This document shows, one piece after another, positions 1-8,670 of a DNA stretch of 64,000 nucleotides. Under the pieces are notes generated by a model. It worked only from the letters and a program-made list of their open reading frames with translations. It did not search any database and had not been told where the DNA came from. Source of the DNA: Bradyrhizobium iriomotense (GTDB taxonomy: Bacteria > Pseudomonadota > Alphaproteobacteria > Rhizobiales > Xanthobacteraceae); assembly GCF_018129405.1 (NCBI RefSeq), contig NZ_JAFCLP010000001.1, positions 806,001 through 870,000 on the forward strand, written 5' to 3'. Both the position numbers and the translations under genes were made by a program. Position 1 is the stretch's first letter. The number at the start of each line of letters is the position of its first letter.

Positions 1-725
1 AATGTCTGCAGCACCGGGAAGGTCTCGAGCAGCCAGATGCTCACATTCGAGACCGCGCCGGTGAGAAAGCCGATTCCGGTGATCACCATCAACGCGCCCA
101 TGGCGCGCTCGACATTGATGAGGTGGCCCTTCATGCGCGCGAACAGCGTGGAGAACTGTTCGATCATCAGCGCGGCGATCAGGAAGGGGATGCCGAGGCC
201 GGCCGAATAGATTGCGAGCAGCCCTGCGCCCTTCGTCACCGTGGCCTCGGCCGCGGCGATCGAGAGGATCGCAGCCAGGATCGGGCCGATGCAGGGCGTC
301 CAGCCGAAGGCGAAGGCAAGCCCCATGATGTAGGCGCCCCAGAGGCCGACGGGTTTGGGGATCGGCAATCGGCCCTCGCGCATCAACAGGCCGATGCGCG
401 TCAGGCCGAGGAAGTGCAGGCCCATGATGATGATGACGATGCCGGCAAGGATCGACAATTCGGCCGACCAGGCGCGGATCAGCCCGCCGATCAGCGAGGC
501 GCTGGCGCCGAGCGCGACGAACACCGTCGAGAAGCCGAGCACGAACAGCAATGCCGACATCATGATCGCGCGCTTGGAGGCCGATGCCGGCTCCTCGCTC
601 TCGACATGCTCGATCGTCGCCCCCGTGAGATAGATCAGGTAGGGCGGAACCAGCGGCAGGACGCAAGGGGAGAGGAAGCTGACGAGGCCGGCAATCAGCG
701 CCGCCGGGATCGAAACATTTTGCAT
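1..725 (-). CDS. ccdA: Cytochrome c biogenesis protein CcdA (DsbD-like transmembrane domain), 3' end cut by window edge
   Basis: Translating the minus strand from the ATG at 725 gives about 241 open residues that run off the left edge. CcdA carries reducing equivalents across the inner membrane for cytochrome c maturation and periplasmic thiol reduction. The two signature cysteines are visible: SFLSPCVLPLVPPY near the N-terminus and GWTPCIGPIL near the middle, each inside a hydrophobic segment, with further membrane helices between and after. CcdA proteins are usually about 240 residues, so only a few residues should be missing. Start chosen because the conserved first helix begins directly after the ATG. 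A thiol-redox role would suit the c-type cytochromes FixO and FixP encoded in this window, but that link is inference. Confidence 0.9.
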   Translation of the reverse strand, partial: MQNVSIPAALIAGLVSFLSPCVLPLVPPYLIYLTGATIEHVESEEPASASKRAIMMSALLFVLGFSTVFVALGASASLIGGLIRAWSAELSILAGIVIIIMGLHFLGLTRIGLLMREGRLPIPKPVGLWGAYIMGLAFAFGWTPCIGPILAAILSIAAAEATVTKGAGLLAIYSAGLGIPFLIAALMIEQFSTLFARMKGHLINVERAMGALMVITGIGFLTGAVSNVSIWLLETFPVLQT

Positions 726-928
726 GATGCAGTCGGAGCCATCTCAGGCGCCGGCGCGGCACGCGGGGAATGCGCGCGGCCCGGAGCACCGGCTCTGGTG
801 TAGCCGATGCCGGAGAATGCGCAACAGAGGCGCACAAAACCAGGGCTCCTCCCGATGCCGTCCGTGATCACAGATGCGGCATCGGGACGCGCACAAACCT
901 CGCCAAAAAGCGAGACTCGGCGGCGCGG

Positions 929-1195
929 CTACTTCACCACGCGGAGCAGCGGACGCCGGGGCTGGTCCTGCGTCTGCTTGGAAGGGGGCTGCGGTTCGCT
1001 TCCGGCGTTCCGCAGCATTTCGTCGCACAGCGCCTTCAGATCGGCGCTATCAATTCCTTTGAGTTTCATCCGCACGTCGAGGATGACAATCGACAGCAGC
1101 TCGGCCGACTCACGACTGTTCATCTCGTTGAGCGCCCTGCGGCACTCCTCGAGCGTTTCCAGCACCGACTGCAATTGTTCGTCTGAATGCGACAC
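929..1195 (-). CDS. Small hypothetical protein, helical, 88 aa
   Basis: Not recognised. The 88-residue product starts at a GTG (1195) with a GGAAAG stretch upstream. The N-terminal two thirds is charged, leucine-rich and probably helical (LQSVLETLEECRRALNEM), and the tail is Pro/Gln/Arg-rich. It has no signal peptide or membrane segment. Residue composition looks like a real soluble protein, not the Arg/Pro-rich shadows typical of this G+C-rich sequence. It lies 203 bases upstream of ccdA on the same strand. Function unknown. Confidence 0.6.
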   Translation of the reverse strand: MSHSDEQLQSVLETLEECRRALNEMNSRESAELLSIVILDVRMKLKGIDSADLKALCDEMLRNAGSEPQPPSKQTQDQPRRPLLRVVK

Positions 1196-1210
1196 CGGGC
1201 GTTCTTTCCG

Positions 1211-1603
1211 TTAATTCGGCCTGCGAGACGTATTTGCGACGACCCCTTTGGCCCCCATGAAAGGCCAAGGATAACACGAGGCCGCCGCGCCTCTGAACAT
1301 GATTTCAATGTGTTTCTGCGCTGAATCCGTGGTTCCGGCGAACATCCGCCCGCCGCACCGTTTGCCGTCGTCGAAGCAGTCCGGGACAGAACGCCCGCTG
1401 CGCTGTAATTGATCCATTCCGGGAGTTGAAAGCGCCACTTGCGCAAGGGCGTCCATTGCGGACAGCGCCGACAATCCCGCAGCCATCTCAAGGCTCGCAA
1501 CGGAACTCACGCGACACCCCTCAATTCGGGCGATCGTCTGCCCGATTCCCAGCCAGTAGCCGCACCCAAATACCACTCGAGAGGCAGTAAGGATGACGTT
1601 CAA
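1211..1603 (-). CDS. Possible hypothetical protein, 130 aa (weak)
   Basis: This is the only open frame of reasonable composition in the otherwise empty stretch 1196-1679. It ends 15 bases before the 88-aa gene on the same strand, so the two could be co-transcribed. The product has a hydrophobic N-terminus (VVFGCGYWLGIG) and six cysteines. No family is recognised and no strong ribosome binding site was seen. It may be spurious, in which case 1196-1679 is plain intergenic sequence before the LysR gene. Confidence 0.3.
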   Translation of the reverse strand: MNVILTASRVVFGCGYWLGIGQTIARIEGCRVSSVASLEMAAGLSALSAMDALAQVALSTPGMDQLQRSGRSVPDCFDDGKRCGGRMFAGTTDSAQKHIEIMFRGAAASCYPWPFMGAKGVVANTSRRPN

Positions 1604-1679
1604 AACTCGTCACCCCGCAACCCGCCGTGGTTGTGGTTTGCGCCAGATTCTGCCAGTTTAGCCGCCTGAAGGGACTTGT

Positions 1680-2726
1680 ATGCACTCCTTGGCGGAAAGG
1701 GGCGTTCCTCCAGAGGAACGCCTAAAGACAAATCTCAGCGGCCTCTCCGATTGGGATGCGGCGCGCATCTTCCTGGAAGTCGTCCGCTGTCGAAGTTTCC
1801 GCTCGGCGGCCGAACGGCTGTCGCTGTCGATCAACGCCGTGCGCCGCCGTATTGACGATTTCGAGCGCCAGACCGGCACCACCCTGTTCACCCGCGACGT
1901 CCACGGCACTCATCTGACCGACGAGGGTGCGCTCGTCGTGTCCGCCGTCGAGCGTATGGAAGCCGCCGCCTTCGACGTGTTGCGCACCAGCGATTCGACC
2001 GGCAATGCCCTGTCGGGCGAGGTCCGTGTCGCCGTCACCGAGGGTCTCGGCACGTTCTGGCTCGCCCCGCGGCTGGTCGAATTCCAGCAGGCCTATCCGA
2101 AGATCCTGGTCGACCTGCATTGCGCGATGCGCTCGGCCGACGTCTCGCGCCACGAGGCCGACGTCGCCATCCACCTGTCCCGGCCTTCTGCGCTCGACGT
2201 CAAGCTGGTGCGGCTCGGCCGCATGCATCTGATGTTCTGGGCTTCGGAGAAATACCTCGAGAAATACGGCACGCCGCGCTCGGCCCATGAATTGATCAAG
2301 CACCGCCTGGTGCTGCAATTCGCCGACCAGCTCGCCGCCAAGGAGACTTTTGAGAGCTTCTTCCCAGGCGTTCAGGAACGTGACCTTCTGGTCATGAAGA
2401 CGAACGTCTCAAGCGCCAACTACTGGGCGGTCGCGAATGGCGCCGGAATCGGCGTATTCCCGAGTTACGCCATTGCGCTTGGCGGGAAGTTGATTCCACT
2501 GGAGGTCGAATTGAACCGACCGCTGGATATCTGGTTGTCTTACCATCCCGGTAGCGGCCGCATCCCGCGCGTACGGCACATGATTGACTGGCTGATCGAG
2601 GCTTTCAATCCGGCTCGCTTCCCGTGGTTTAAGGAAGAGTTCGTGCACCCGCATGAATTCAAGGACTCGTATATGGGCGAACCCCTGACCCAGCTCTTCG
2701 GGGGATTTTCAACCGAAGAACGGTGA
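1680..2726 (+). CDS. LysR-family transcriptional regulator
   Basis: The product has 348 residues. The N-terminal winged helix-turn-helix is clear at about residues 22-80: ARIFLEVVRCRSFRSAAERL, then LSLSINAVRRRIDDFERQTGTTLF split over the recognition helix and wing, then TLTDEGA-like THLTDEGA. A LysR substrate-binding domain follows. At 348 residues it is some 40-50 longer than the usual 300, with an N-terminal extension and extra C-terminal residues. Start ATG 1680 has GAAGGGA a few bases upstream. It ends 9 bases before the XRE regulator gene, so the two are probably one transcript. Inducer and targets cannot be read from the sequence. Confidence 0.88.
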   Translation: MHSLAERGVPPEERLKTNLSGLSDWDAARIFLEVVRCRSFRSAAERLSLSINAVRRRIDDFERQTGTTLFTRDVHGTHLTDEGALVVSAVERMEAAAFDVLRTSDSTGNALSGEVRVAVTEGLGTFWLAPRLVEFQQAYPKILVDLHCAMRSADVSRHEADVAIHLSRPSALDVKLVRLGRMHLMFWASEKYLEKYGTPRSAHELIKHRLVLQFADQLAAKETFESFFPGVQERDLLVMKTNVSSANYWAVANGAGIGVFPSYAIALGGKLIPLEVELNRPLDIWLSYHPGSGRIPRVRHMIDWLIEAFNPARFPWFKEEFVHPHEFKDSYMGEPLTQLFGGFSTEER

Positions 2727-2735
2727 GAAACGACT

Positions 2736-3128
2736 ATGAAAACAGCGGCGAAAAGAATGAAGCAGCGCAGTGCCGGCAAGCCGGACATTGAGCTTGGCAA
2801 GCGGATCCGTCTGCGGCGCGTCGAGATGAAGATCTCGCAGGCCGAGCTCGGTGAAAAGCTCGGCGTGAGCTTCCAGCAGGTCCAGAAATACGAGAAGGGC
2901 GTCAATCGCGTCGGCGCAGCCCGCCTGCAGCAGATCGCCTCCGCCCTCGACGTGCCCGTGACCTTCTTCTACGACGGCGACAACAAGGCACGCGAAGTCG
3001 AAAGCCTGCTCTTCCTCGACTCGGCTTTCAGCCTCCGCCTGCTGCGCGCCTACAGCAAGATCAAGGATCAGACGGTCCAGCGTCAGCTCGTCTCGCTGAT
3101 GGAATCGATCGCGGCCAACGAAAGCTGA
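2736..3128 (+). CDS. XRE-family helix-turn-helix regulator, PraR/PhrR-like
   Basis: The 130-residue protein has a Cro/C1-type helix-turn-helix at about residues 20-75 (GKRIRLRRVEMKISQAELGE, then GVSFQQVQKYEKG), followed by a short C-terminal helical region (LLRAYSKIKDQTVQRQLVSL). This domain order and length match rhizobial PhrR/PraR regulators, which in Rhizobium control quorum sensing, stress and biofilm genes; assigning that role here is by family resemblance only. It follows the LysR gene by 9 bases, with GTGAGAAA upstream of the ATG, and is followed by a strong terminator at 3271. Confidence 0.85.
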   Translation: MKTAAKRMKQRSAGKPDIELGKRIRLRRVEMKISQAELGEKLGVSFQQVQKYEKGVNRVGAARLQQIASALDVPVTFFYDGDNKAREVESLLFLDSAFSLRLLRAYSKIKDQTVQRQLVSLMESIAANES

Positions 3129-3270
3129 GCTGATCGACGGCCTAGCCTTGACGGCCAACGTTCAATCCGCCGCGTCGCGGGGGCGCGGCCGGATTGGACG
3201 AGATCGACTGGATCAGATCTTCTGAACCAGATTTGGCCCGCGCGCGGTCCGCGCGTGGCCTTCTTTTTTC

Positions 3271-3294
3271 GGGGCGGCCTGACCGCCCCTTTTT
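3271..3294 (+). terminator. Rho-independent terminator after the LysR-XRE pair
   Basis: A perfect 7-bp stem GGGGCGG / CCGCCCC closes on a 5-base loop and is followed by TTTTTCTT. It sits 143 bases after the XRE stop. The remainder of the 406-base gap 3129-3534 shows no other gene; a G/C-rich imperfect repeat (GCGCGCGGTCCGCGCG) lies just upstream of the stem. Confidence 0.8.
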
Positions 3295-3534
3295 CTTGCC
3301 CTTTTCCCTTCCCCCATCGCGGTTTTCGCGAACCCATTCCGGCCTTGCCGCGACCCAATCGAGAGACTCCGCGGGCGGACGCGCGGAGCTTTCGACTGCC
3401 GTGCTTAATGGGACCTCAACACCGGTGCCCTAATTTTCCGCCGATTTCACGAATCGGCGCACGCAGCCCGGCGGCCGAAAATTGCCAATGCGAGTGCCCG
3501 TCCGGGCCTCGCTCTCTTGGGGAAGATGGGACAC

Positions 3535-4884
3535 ATGTCGAAACGCCATGCGATGATCATTGCCGTCGGCGTGCTCGCCAGCGCCTCTGCGCTCGCGCAA
3601 ACCGAGACCGTTGGACAGGCCACGCCCAAGCCGGCGACGGCCGGTACAGTGCCGGCCGCGGCTAGCCCTTCCCACGCAGCCGCGCCGAAAACCGCCACGA
3701 CACCCGCCTCGACGCCGGAGAGCCGTTCGGCCACGGCGCTCGCGTTGACGCACGAGCCGACCTATGACGAAGGTTCCGCCCAGCGCATCAAGGAGGCCGC
3801 GTTCAGCTATTCCGCGCTCGCCGTGCGCGGCGGCTGGCCGACGATCCCCGCGGATGCCAAATTCGCGCTCGGCGTCCAGGGCACGAGCGACGATCTCCTG
3901 CGCAAGCGGTTGATCCTCTCCGGCGATCTTTCCGCCGAGAAGGCCAGCGGCGCCTTCGACCAGGATCTCGCCGACGCGGTGAAGCGCTTCCAGGCCCGCC
4001 ACGGCCTCGCGCCGACCGGCACGGTGTCGCCGCGCACGCTGGCGGCGATGAACGTCTCGGTGCAGAAGCGCATCCGCCAGCTCGAGGCCTCGCTCGAGCG
4101 GCTCGAGAACATGAATTTCGGCTTCGGCCAGCGCTATGTCGTGGTCAACATCCCCGCCGCCTTTGCCGAAGCGGTCGAGAACGACGTCGTGGTGCGGCGC
4201 TATCGCGTCATCGTCGGCAAGACCGAAAAGCCCTCGCCGACGCTGACGGCCCAGATCACCAGCGTCGTCCTCAACCCGACCTGGACGGTGCCGGCTTCGA
4301 TCGCCAAGACCGAGATCTCGGCGCATATGCGCAAGGACCCGACCTATTTGTCACGCATGCACATGGAGGTGCTCGACGCCCACGACAATCCGATCGATCC
4401 GCATTCGGTCGACTGGTCGGGCACGCACACGCCGAACTTCACGGTGCGCCAGCACAACGGCACCTTCAACGCGCTCGGCGCCGTCAAGATCGACATGCCG
4501 AATTCCTATTCGGTCTATATGCACGACACCAACCAGCGCAATTTGTTCAGCAACGACTACCGCTTCGATTCCCACGGCTGCTCGCGCGTCGACAATGTGC
4601 GCGATCTCGCCGCCTGGCTGCTCAAGGACCAGCCGAAATGGAGCCGCGCCGCGATCGACGCGGAGATCGCCAGCGGCCAGCACCTCGAGGTCGCCATGGC
4701 GAAGAAGGTGCCGGTGGCCTGGATCTATCTCACGGCGTGGATGACCAAGGACCAGACCATCCAGTTCCGCAACGACGTCTATAACCAGGACGAGCAGCTG
4801 CTGGAGGCGACGGCCGAAGAGGCGGCGTTCTTCGGCAACGCCGCCGGCCATCCGCTGACCGCGCACATGCATGTGATGCAATAG
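3535..4884 (+). CDS. Exported L,D-transpeptidase with peptidoglycan-binding domain (YcbB/LdtD type)
   Basis: This enzyme forms 3-3 cross-links in peptidoglycan in the periplasm. A signal peptide begins MSKRHAMIIAVGVLASASALA, followed by an Ala/Pro/Thr-rich linker. A peptidoglycan-binding helical unit (FDQDLADAVKRFQARHGL) lies near residues 140-180, then the YkuD fold with the active-site motif FDSHGCSRVDN carrying the nucleophilic Cys. Three in-frame starts exist: TTG 3517, ATG 3526 and ATG 3535. I chose 3535 because GGGGAAG (3519-3525) is correctly spaced and the signal peptide starts there. The product is about 449 residues and the gene appears monocistronic. Confidence 0.88.
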   Translation: MSKRHAMIIAVGVLASASALAQTETVGQATPKPATAGTVPAAASPSHAAAPKTATTPASTPESRSATALALTHEPTYDEGSAQRIKEAAFSYSALAVRGGWPTIPADAKFALGVQGTSDDLLRKRLILSGDLSAEKASGAFDQDLADAVKRFQARHGLAPTGTVSPRTLAAMNVSVQKRIRQLEASLERLENMNFGFGQRYVVVNIPAAFAEAVENDVVVRRYRVIVGKTEKPSPTLTAQITSVVLNPTWTVPASIAKTEISAHMRKDPTYLSRMHMEVLDAHDNPIDPHSVDWSGTHTPNFTVRQHNGTFNALGAVKIDMPNSYSVYMHDTNQRNLFSNDYRFDSHGCSRVDNVRDLAAWLLKDQPKWSRAAIDAEIASGQHLEVAMAKKVPVAWIYLTAWMTKDQTIQFRNDVYNQDEQLLEATAEEAAFFGNAAGHPLTAHMHVMQ

Positions 4885-5004
4885 GCGCTTCTCGCGCCAT
4901 GCAATCGCGGCGCAGGCGGATGCAAAGCCGCATCCCTTGCCGCGGTTGACCCCGGCCTCAGCCCGGCCGCACATTGCGCTCGGTTCACAACACGCGAGCG
5001 CGCG

Positions 5005-5820
5005 ATGCCCGATATTTCCAGTGAAAAATCCTACGCCGACGGCAAGATCCTCCAGCACGCCACTGACGGCGTCGGCGTGATCACGTTCAACAATCCCGAC
5101 AAGCGCAACGCGATGTCGCTGGAGATGTGGGAGGGATTTGGCGAGGCGCTGACGGCCTTGCGCGACGACGACGCCGTGCGGGTCGTTATCCTGCGCGGCG
5201 CGGGCGGCAAGGCGTTCGTCTCAGGGGCCGACATCAGCCAGTTCGAGAAAAACCGGCACAATGCCGCCGCGTCCGAGGAATACGCCAGGCGCAGCGTCGC
5301 CCAGCGCGCGCTGCTTGCCGACTATCCGAAGCCGACCATCGCCTGCATCCAGGGTTTTTGCCTCGGCGGCGGCATGCAGGTCGCCATGCTCGCCGACATC
5401 CGCCTCGCCTCGCGGGACAGTCAGTTCGGCATTCCCGCCGCAAAACTCGGCATCGCCTATGGCTTCGACGGCTTGCGGCACCTGGTGTCGCTGGTCGGCC
5501 CATCCTGGGCGCGGCTTCTGATGTACACGGGCATGCGCATCGATTCCGCCGAGGCGCTGCGTATCGGCCTCGTCGAGCGCGTGTTCCCGGAGGGCGAGCT
5601 CTGGGGCGAGACCATGGCGATTGCCGCGACAATCTCGCAGAACGCCCCGCTCGCGATCAAGGCCGCCAAGATCACCATCGCGCAGGTCTTGAAGGACGAG
5701 AGCGCACGCGACATGGACGCGATCAAGGCGATCGGCACCGCATGCATGGACAGCGCGGATTTCCGCGAGGGCCGGCAGGCCTTCATGGAAAAGCGCAAGC
5801 CGCAGTTCCAGGGCAAATGA
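5005..5820 (+). CDS. Enoyl-CoA hydratase/isomerase family protein
   Basis: The 271-residue protein has the crotonase fold. The oxyanion-hole segments are RGAGGKAFVSGADISQF (first, about residues 68-84) and IQGFCLGGGMQVAMLADIRL (second, about 122-141). The C-terminal FREGRQAFMEKRKPQF is typical of crotonases. Acidic catalytic residues are harder to assign: after the second motif it has FGIPAAKLGIAY, where hydratases usually carry a Glu, so the exact reaction (hydratase, isomerase or other) is unsure. No fatty-acid genes sit directly beside it; the CoA-transferase at 8.7 kb is the nearest CoA enzyme. Confidence 0.85.
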   Translation: MPDISSEKSYADGKILQHATDGVGVITFNNPDKRNAMSLEMWEGFGEALTALRDDDAVRVVILRGAGGKAFVSGADISQFEKNRHNAAASEEYARRSVAQRALLADYPKPTIACIQGFCLGGGMQVAMLADIRLASRDSQFGIPAAKLGIAYGFDGLRHLVSLVGPSWARLLMYTGMRIDSAEALRIGLVERVFPEGELWGETMAIAATISQNAPLAIKAAKITIAQVLKDESARDMDAIKAIGTACMDSADFREGRQAFMEKRKPQFQGK

Positions 5821-5940
5821 ACTTAGAACAATTGAAGCTGAACCCTCATTCAGGAAGATTAAATTCCTCCCCCGCCCGCACCGCCATAGCAACCAACTGA
5901 TCCGTCGCAAGTTCTTCCGCCACCAATGAGGGAGAGTGCG

Positions 5941-6222
5941 ATGAAACTCAAATCTGCTGTTCTCGGTCTGGTTGCGCTGGGCGGCGCCGCGCTGGCGTCA
6001 GGGCAAGCGCTCGCGGCGATGCCGAACGGCATTCCGCAGGCCGACCGGATCGCGAGCGGGCCGGCCGCGAACATCGATCAGGTCCGCATGGTTTGCAATG
6101 CCTGGGGCCGCTGCTGGTGGCGACCGAACTATTACGGTGCCTATGGCTACTACGGCCCGCGCCGCTTCTACGGGCCACGGCCATATGGCTATTACGGCCA
6201 CCGCCACTGGCGTCGCTGGTAG
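5941..6222 (+). CDS. Small exported Tyr/Gly/Arg-rich protein
   Basis: The 93-residue product has a clear signal peptide (MKLKSAVLGLVALGGAALAS...ALAA). The mature part has two cysteines (MVCNAWGRCWWRPNYY) and a C-terminal tail of Tyr-Gly-Tyr/Arg repeats ending HRHWRRW. Proteins of this design are common and unassigned in Bradyrhizobium. ATG 5941 was chosen over ATG 5926 because GAGGGAGAG lies just before 5941 and the signal sequence begins there. It resembles in style the Gly/Tyr-rich gene at 58217. Confidence 0.75.
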   Translation: MKLKSAVLGLVALGGAALASGQALAAMPNGIPQADRIASGPAANIDQVRMVCNAWGRCWWRPNYYGAYGYYGPRRFYGPRPYGYYGHRHWRRW

Positions 6223-6228
6223 ACGACG

Positions 6229-6250
6229 AAGGGGCCCCGAGGGCCCTTTT
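6229..6250 (+). terminator. Rho-independent terminator
   Basis: A nine-pair stem built on the repeated hexamer GGGCCC closes on a 3-base loop (CGA), with AA upstream and TTTT downstream. It lies 6 bases after the small exported protein gene, in the 44-base gap to the convergent dehydrogenase gene, and probably works for both strands. Confidence 0.75.
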
Positions 6251-6266
6251 CACGCACGCGCGTTGA

Positions 6267-7346
6267 CTACAGCGCTCCCAGCACTGCCTTCGTGATGTCG
6301 GCGGTGCCATTGCTGCCGCCGAACTCCATCGGCTTGATGCCACCGGCATAGACCTGGTCCACCGCGCGCTCGATGGTCTCGCCGGCTTCCGCCGCACTCT
6401 CCACGCCATGCTTCTCGGCGAGCCAATCCAGCATCATCGCGGCCGACAGGATCATGCCGGTGGGGTTGGCCTTGCCCTGCCCCATGATGTCAGGCGCGGT
6501 GCCGTGGCAGGGCTGGAACACGGCATATTTGTCGCCGATGTCGGCCGACGGCGCCATGCCGAGACCGCCGATCAGGCTCGCGGTGATGTCGGAGACGATG
6601 TCGCCGAACATGTTCTCCATCACCATCACGTCGAAATCCCAGGGACGCTTGACCAGCATCGCCGAGCAGGCATCGACATAGAGCCGGTCGGTCTTCACAT
6701 CAGGATGCTTCTTCTCGATCTCGTCGAAGATGCCGCGGAAGAACGCAAAGGCCTTGAACACGTTCGCCTTGTCGACACAGGTGAGTGCGCCCGGCTTGCC
6801 GCGCGCCTTGCGCCGCTCGGCGAGGCGGAACGAGAACTCGAACAGGCGCTCGGACGTCCGGCGCGTGATCACCATGGTCTCGCGCGCATCCTCGTGGGTG
6901 ACGACGCCCTTGCCCATCGAGGCGAACAGACCCTCGGTGGATTCGCGGATCACGACGAGATCGATGCCGCGCGTGTCCGCGCCGACGATCGGACTCGGCA
7001 CGCCGGGAATGAGCCGCGCCGGCCGGACCCCGGCATAGAGATCGAAGATGAAGCGCAGCTCGATCTGCGGCGCGATCTCGGTATTGTCGGGGTAGCGCAC
7101 CGACGGCAGGCCGCAGGCGCCCAGCAGGATCGCATCCGCCTCCTCGCAGAGCTTGATCGTCGTATCAGGCATCGACTTGCCGGTGGCGAGATAATTGTTG
7201 GCACCGGCCGGGGCCTCGGTGAAGCGAAAGCCGAGACCGGATTTGTCGCCGACCTTGCGCAGCACCTCGAGCGCCGGCGCCATGACTTCGGGACCGATGC
7301 CGTCACCGGCGAGCACGGCAATGTGGAAGGCGTTGTTTGCGGACAT
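6267..7346 (-). CDS. Isocitrate/isopropylmalate dehydrogenase family protein
   Basis: This is an NAD(P)-linked beta-decarboxylating dehydrogenase of 359 residues. The family motifs are present in order: N-terminal VLAGDGIGPEV, the substrate-binding arginines and IRESTEGLF, the catalytic lysine in CVDKANVFK, and the metal/substrate aspartates in ENMFGDIVSDITA, then the nucleotide loop PCHGTAPDIMGQG. The C-terminus fits the family length. Substrate cannot be set: true LeuB would be expected near leuCD, which are absent, so a tartrate, isocitrate-like or other 2-hydroxyacid substrate is possible. A paralogue with the same fold lies at 61822. Confidence 0.85.
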   Translation of the reverse strand: MSANNAFHIAVLAGDGIGPEVMAPALEVLRKVGDKSGLGFRFTEAPAGANNYLATGKSMPDTTIKLCEEADAILLGACGLPSVRYPDNTEIAPQIELRFIFDLYAGVRPARLIPGVPSPIVGADTRGIDLVVIRESTEGLFASMGKGVVTHEDARETMVITRRTSERLFEFSFRLAERRKARGKPGALTCVDKANVFKAFAFFRGIFDEIEKKHPDVKTDRLYVDACSAMLVKRPWDFDVMVMENMFGDIVSDITASLIGGLGMAPSADIGDKYAVFQPCHGTAPDIMGQGKANPTGMILSAAMMLDWLAEKHGVESAAEAGETIERAVDQVYAGGIKPMEFGGSNGTADITKAVLGAL

Positions 7347-7367
7347 GGGGGTTCCTGTAGCGGATGC

Positions 7368-7448
7368 GTCATCCCGGGGCGGCTCGAAGAGCCGAACCCG
7401 GGATCTCGAGATTCCGGGTTCGGTCCTGCGGACCGCCCCGGAATGACA
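7368..7448. repeat. Intergenic palindromic repeat, family B copy 1
   Basis: An imperfect inverted repeat opens with GTCATCCCGGGGCGG and closes with CCGCCCCGGAATGACA; the central part holds CCCGGGATCTCGAGATTCCGGG. The related copy at 17097-17220 shares the ends and the core CTCGAGATTCCGGGT. It fills most of the 109-base gap between two minus-strand genes. Such elements are abundant in Bradyrhizobium intergenic DNA. Confidence 0.8.
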
Positions 7449-7455
7449 GAAGAAA

Positions 7456-8523
7456 CTACGGCGTCAGCACGGTGCGGCCGACCACTGCGCCCTGCTGCAA
7501 TTGCACCAGCGCGTCGTTGGCCTTGGCGAGCGGTGCCGTCGTCACCGGGATCGGCGGCACTTTCTTGGTGCGGACGAGGTCGAGCAGATCCTGCGTTTCG
7601 CGCAGGTTTCCGACATAGCTGCCCTGGATCGTCACCGCCTTGATCGGGATCAGCGGCAGCGCCCAGGTCGCGCCGCCGCCGAACAGGCCGACGATGACGA
7701 GCTTGCCGCCCTTGGTCAGGCAGTCGAAGCCGAGCTGTGTCGTGGCGGAGTTGCCGACGAGGTCGATCACGGCGCGGATCGGCCCGCCCGCCTTCTTCGC
7801 AAGCTGCTCCAGCGCATCCGGCGCCTTGGGATCGACGGTCGCGAGCGCGCCGGCCTTCTCGGCCGCCTCGCGCTTCTTGGCGTCGATGTCGACCATGATC
7901 GCGCCCTTGCCGCCCATCGCCTTCAACAGCGACAGCGCCATCAGGCCGAGGCCGCCGGCGCCGAACATCACGATCGGCGTGTCGAAATGCTGCTCGACCT
8001 TCTTCAGCGCACTGTAGGTGGTGACGCCCGAGCAGGCATAGGGCGCGGTCGTCGCGGGATCGAGGCCTTTCAGATTGAGCAGGTAGCGCGGATGCGGCAC
8101 CAGCATGTGGTCGGCATAACCGCCGTCGCAATAGACACCGAGCGAGCGCGGCGTCAGGCACATGTTCTCGTCACCGCCGAGGCACGTCGCGCATTTGCCG
8201 CAGCCGATCCAGGGATAGACCAGGCCGACATCGCCTAGCTTCAGGTCGCCCTGGTCGGTCGGCTTCACGTCGGGGCCGAAGGCGAGGACTTCGCCGACGG
8301 TCTCATGGCCCATGGTCAGCGGCAGGTTGATGCCGCGATCCTTCAGCGACAGCGGCTTGCGGCCGTGACCGAGATCATAGCCGCCTTCCCAGATGTGGAG
8401 GTCGCTGTGGCAGACGCCGGCGGCCTTCACCTTGATCAACACCTGCGTGCCCGAGGGCTGCGGCGTCGCCTCGTCGAACTCCTGCAGCGGCGCCTTGAAA
8501 TCGGCAACCTTGAAACTCTTCAT
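7456..8523 (-). CDS. Zinc-dependent alcohol dehydrogenase (MDR superfamily)
   Basis: The 355-residue enzyme oxidises an alcohol with NAD(P). Catalytic zinc ligands are visible in AAGVCHSDLHIWEGGYD (Cys, about residue 37) and MGHETVGEV (His/Glu, about 72). The structural zinc site is the four-cysteine cluster GCGKCATCLGGDENMC, and the Rossmann motif is MFGAGGLGLMAL. Length is normal for the family. ATG 8523 is preceded by GGAGG. It lies downstream of the CoA-transferase gene on the same strand with a 147-base gap, so co-transcription is uncertain. Substrate unknown. Confidence 0.88.
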   Translation of the reverse strand: MKSFKVADFKAPLQEFDEATPQPSGTQVLIKVKAAGVCHSDLHIWEGGYDLGHGRKPLSLKDRGINLPLTMGHETVGEVLAFGPDVKPTDQGDLKLGDVGLVYPWIGCGKCATCLGGDENMCLTPRSLGVYCDGGYADHMLVPHPRYLLNLKGLDPATTAPYACSGVTTYSALKKVEQHFDTPIVMFGAGGLGLMALSLLKAMGGKGAIMVDIDAKKREAAEKAGALATVDPKAPDALEQLAKKAGGPIRAVIDLVGNSATTQLGFDCLTKGGKLVIVGLFGGGATWALPLIPIKAVTIQGSYVGNLRETQDLLDLVRTKKVPPIPVTTAPLAKANDALVQLQQGAVVGRTVLTP

Positions 8524-8670
8524 CGGAATCCTCCCGGCATGCTTCTTGTCGTCACGTCCACCATGCCATGCCCGGGGGAGCGAGACAAACTCGCTCCTGT
8601 CTAGTTTACGGCGATCGAGGATGGCAATCCGGCGGCGCGCAGGGCCGCATTGCTTGCGGCACGAAGCCGT

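Noticed and set aside
123-803. A 226-residue plus-strand frame at the left edge
   Set aside because: The minus strand here encodes CcdA with both signature cysteines; the plus frame is its shadow.
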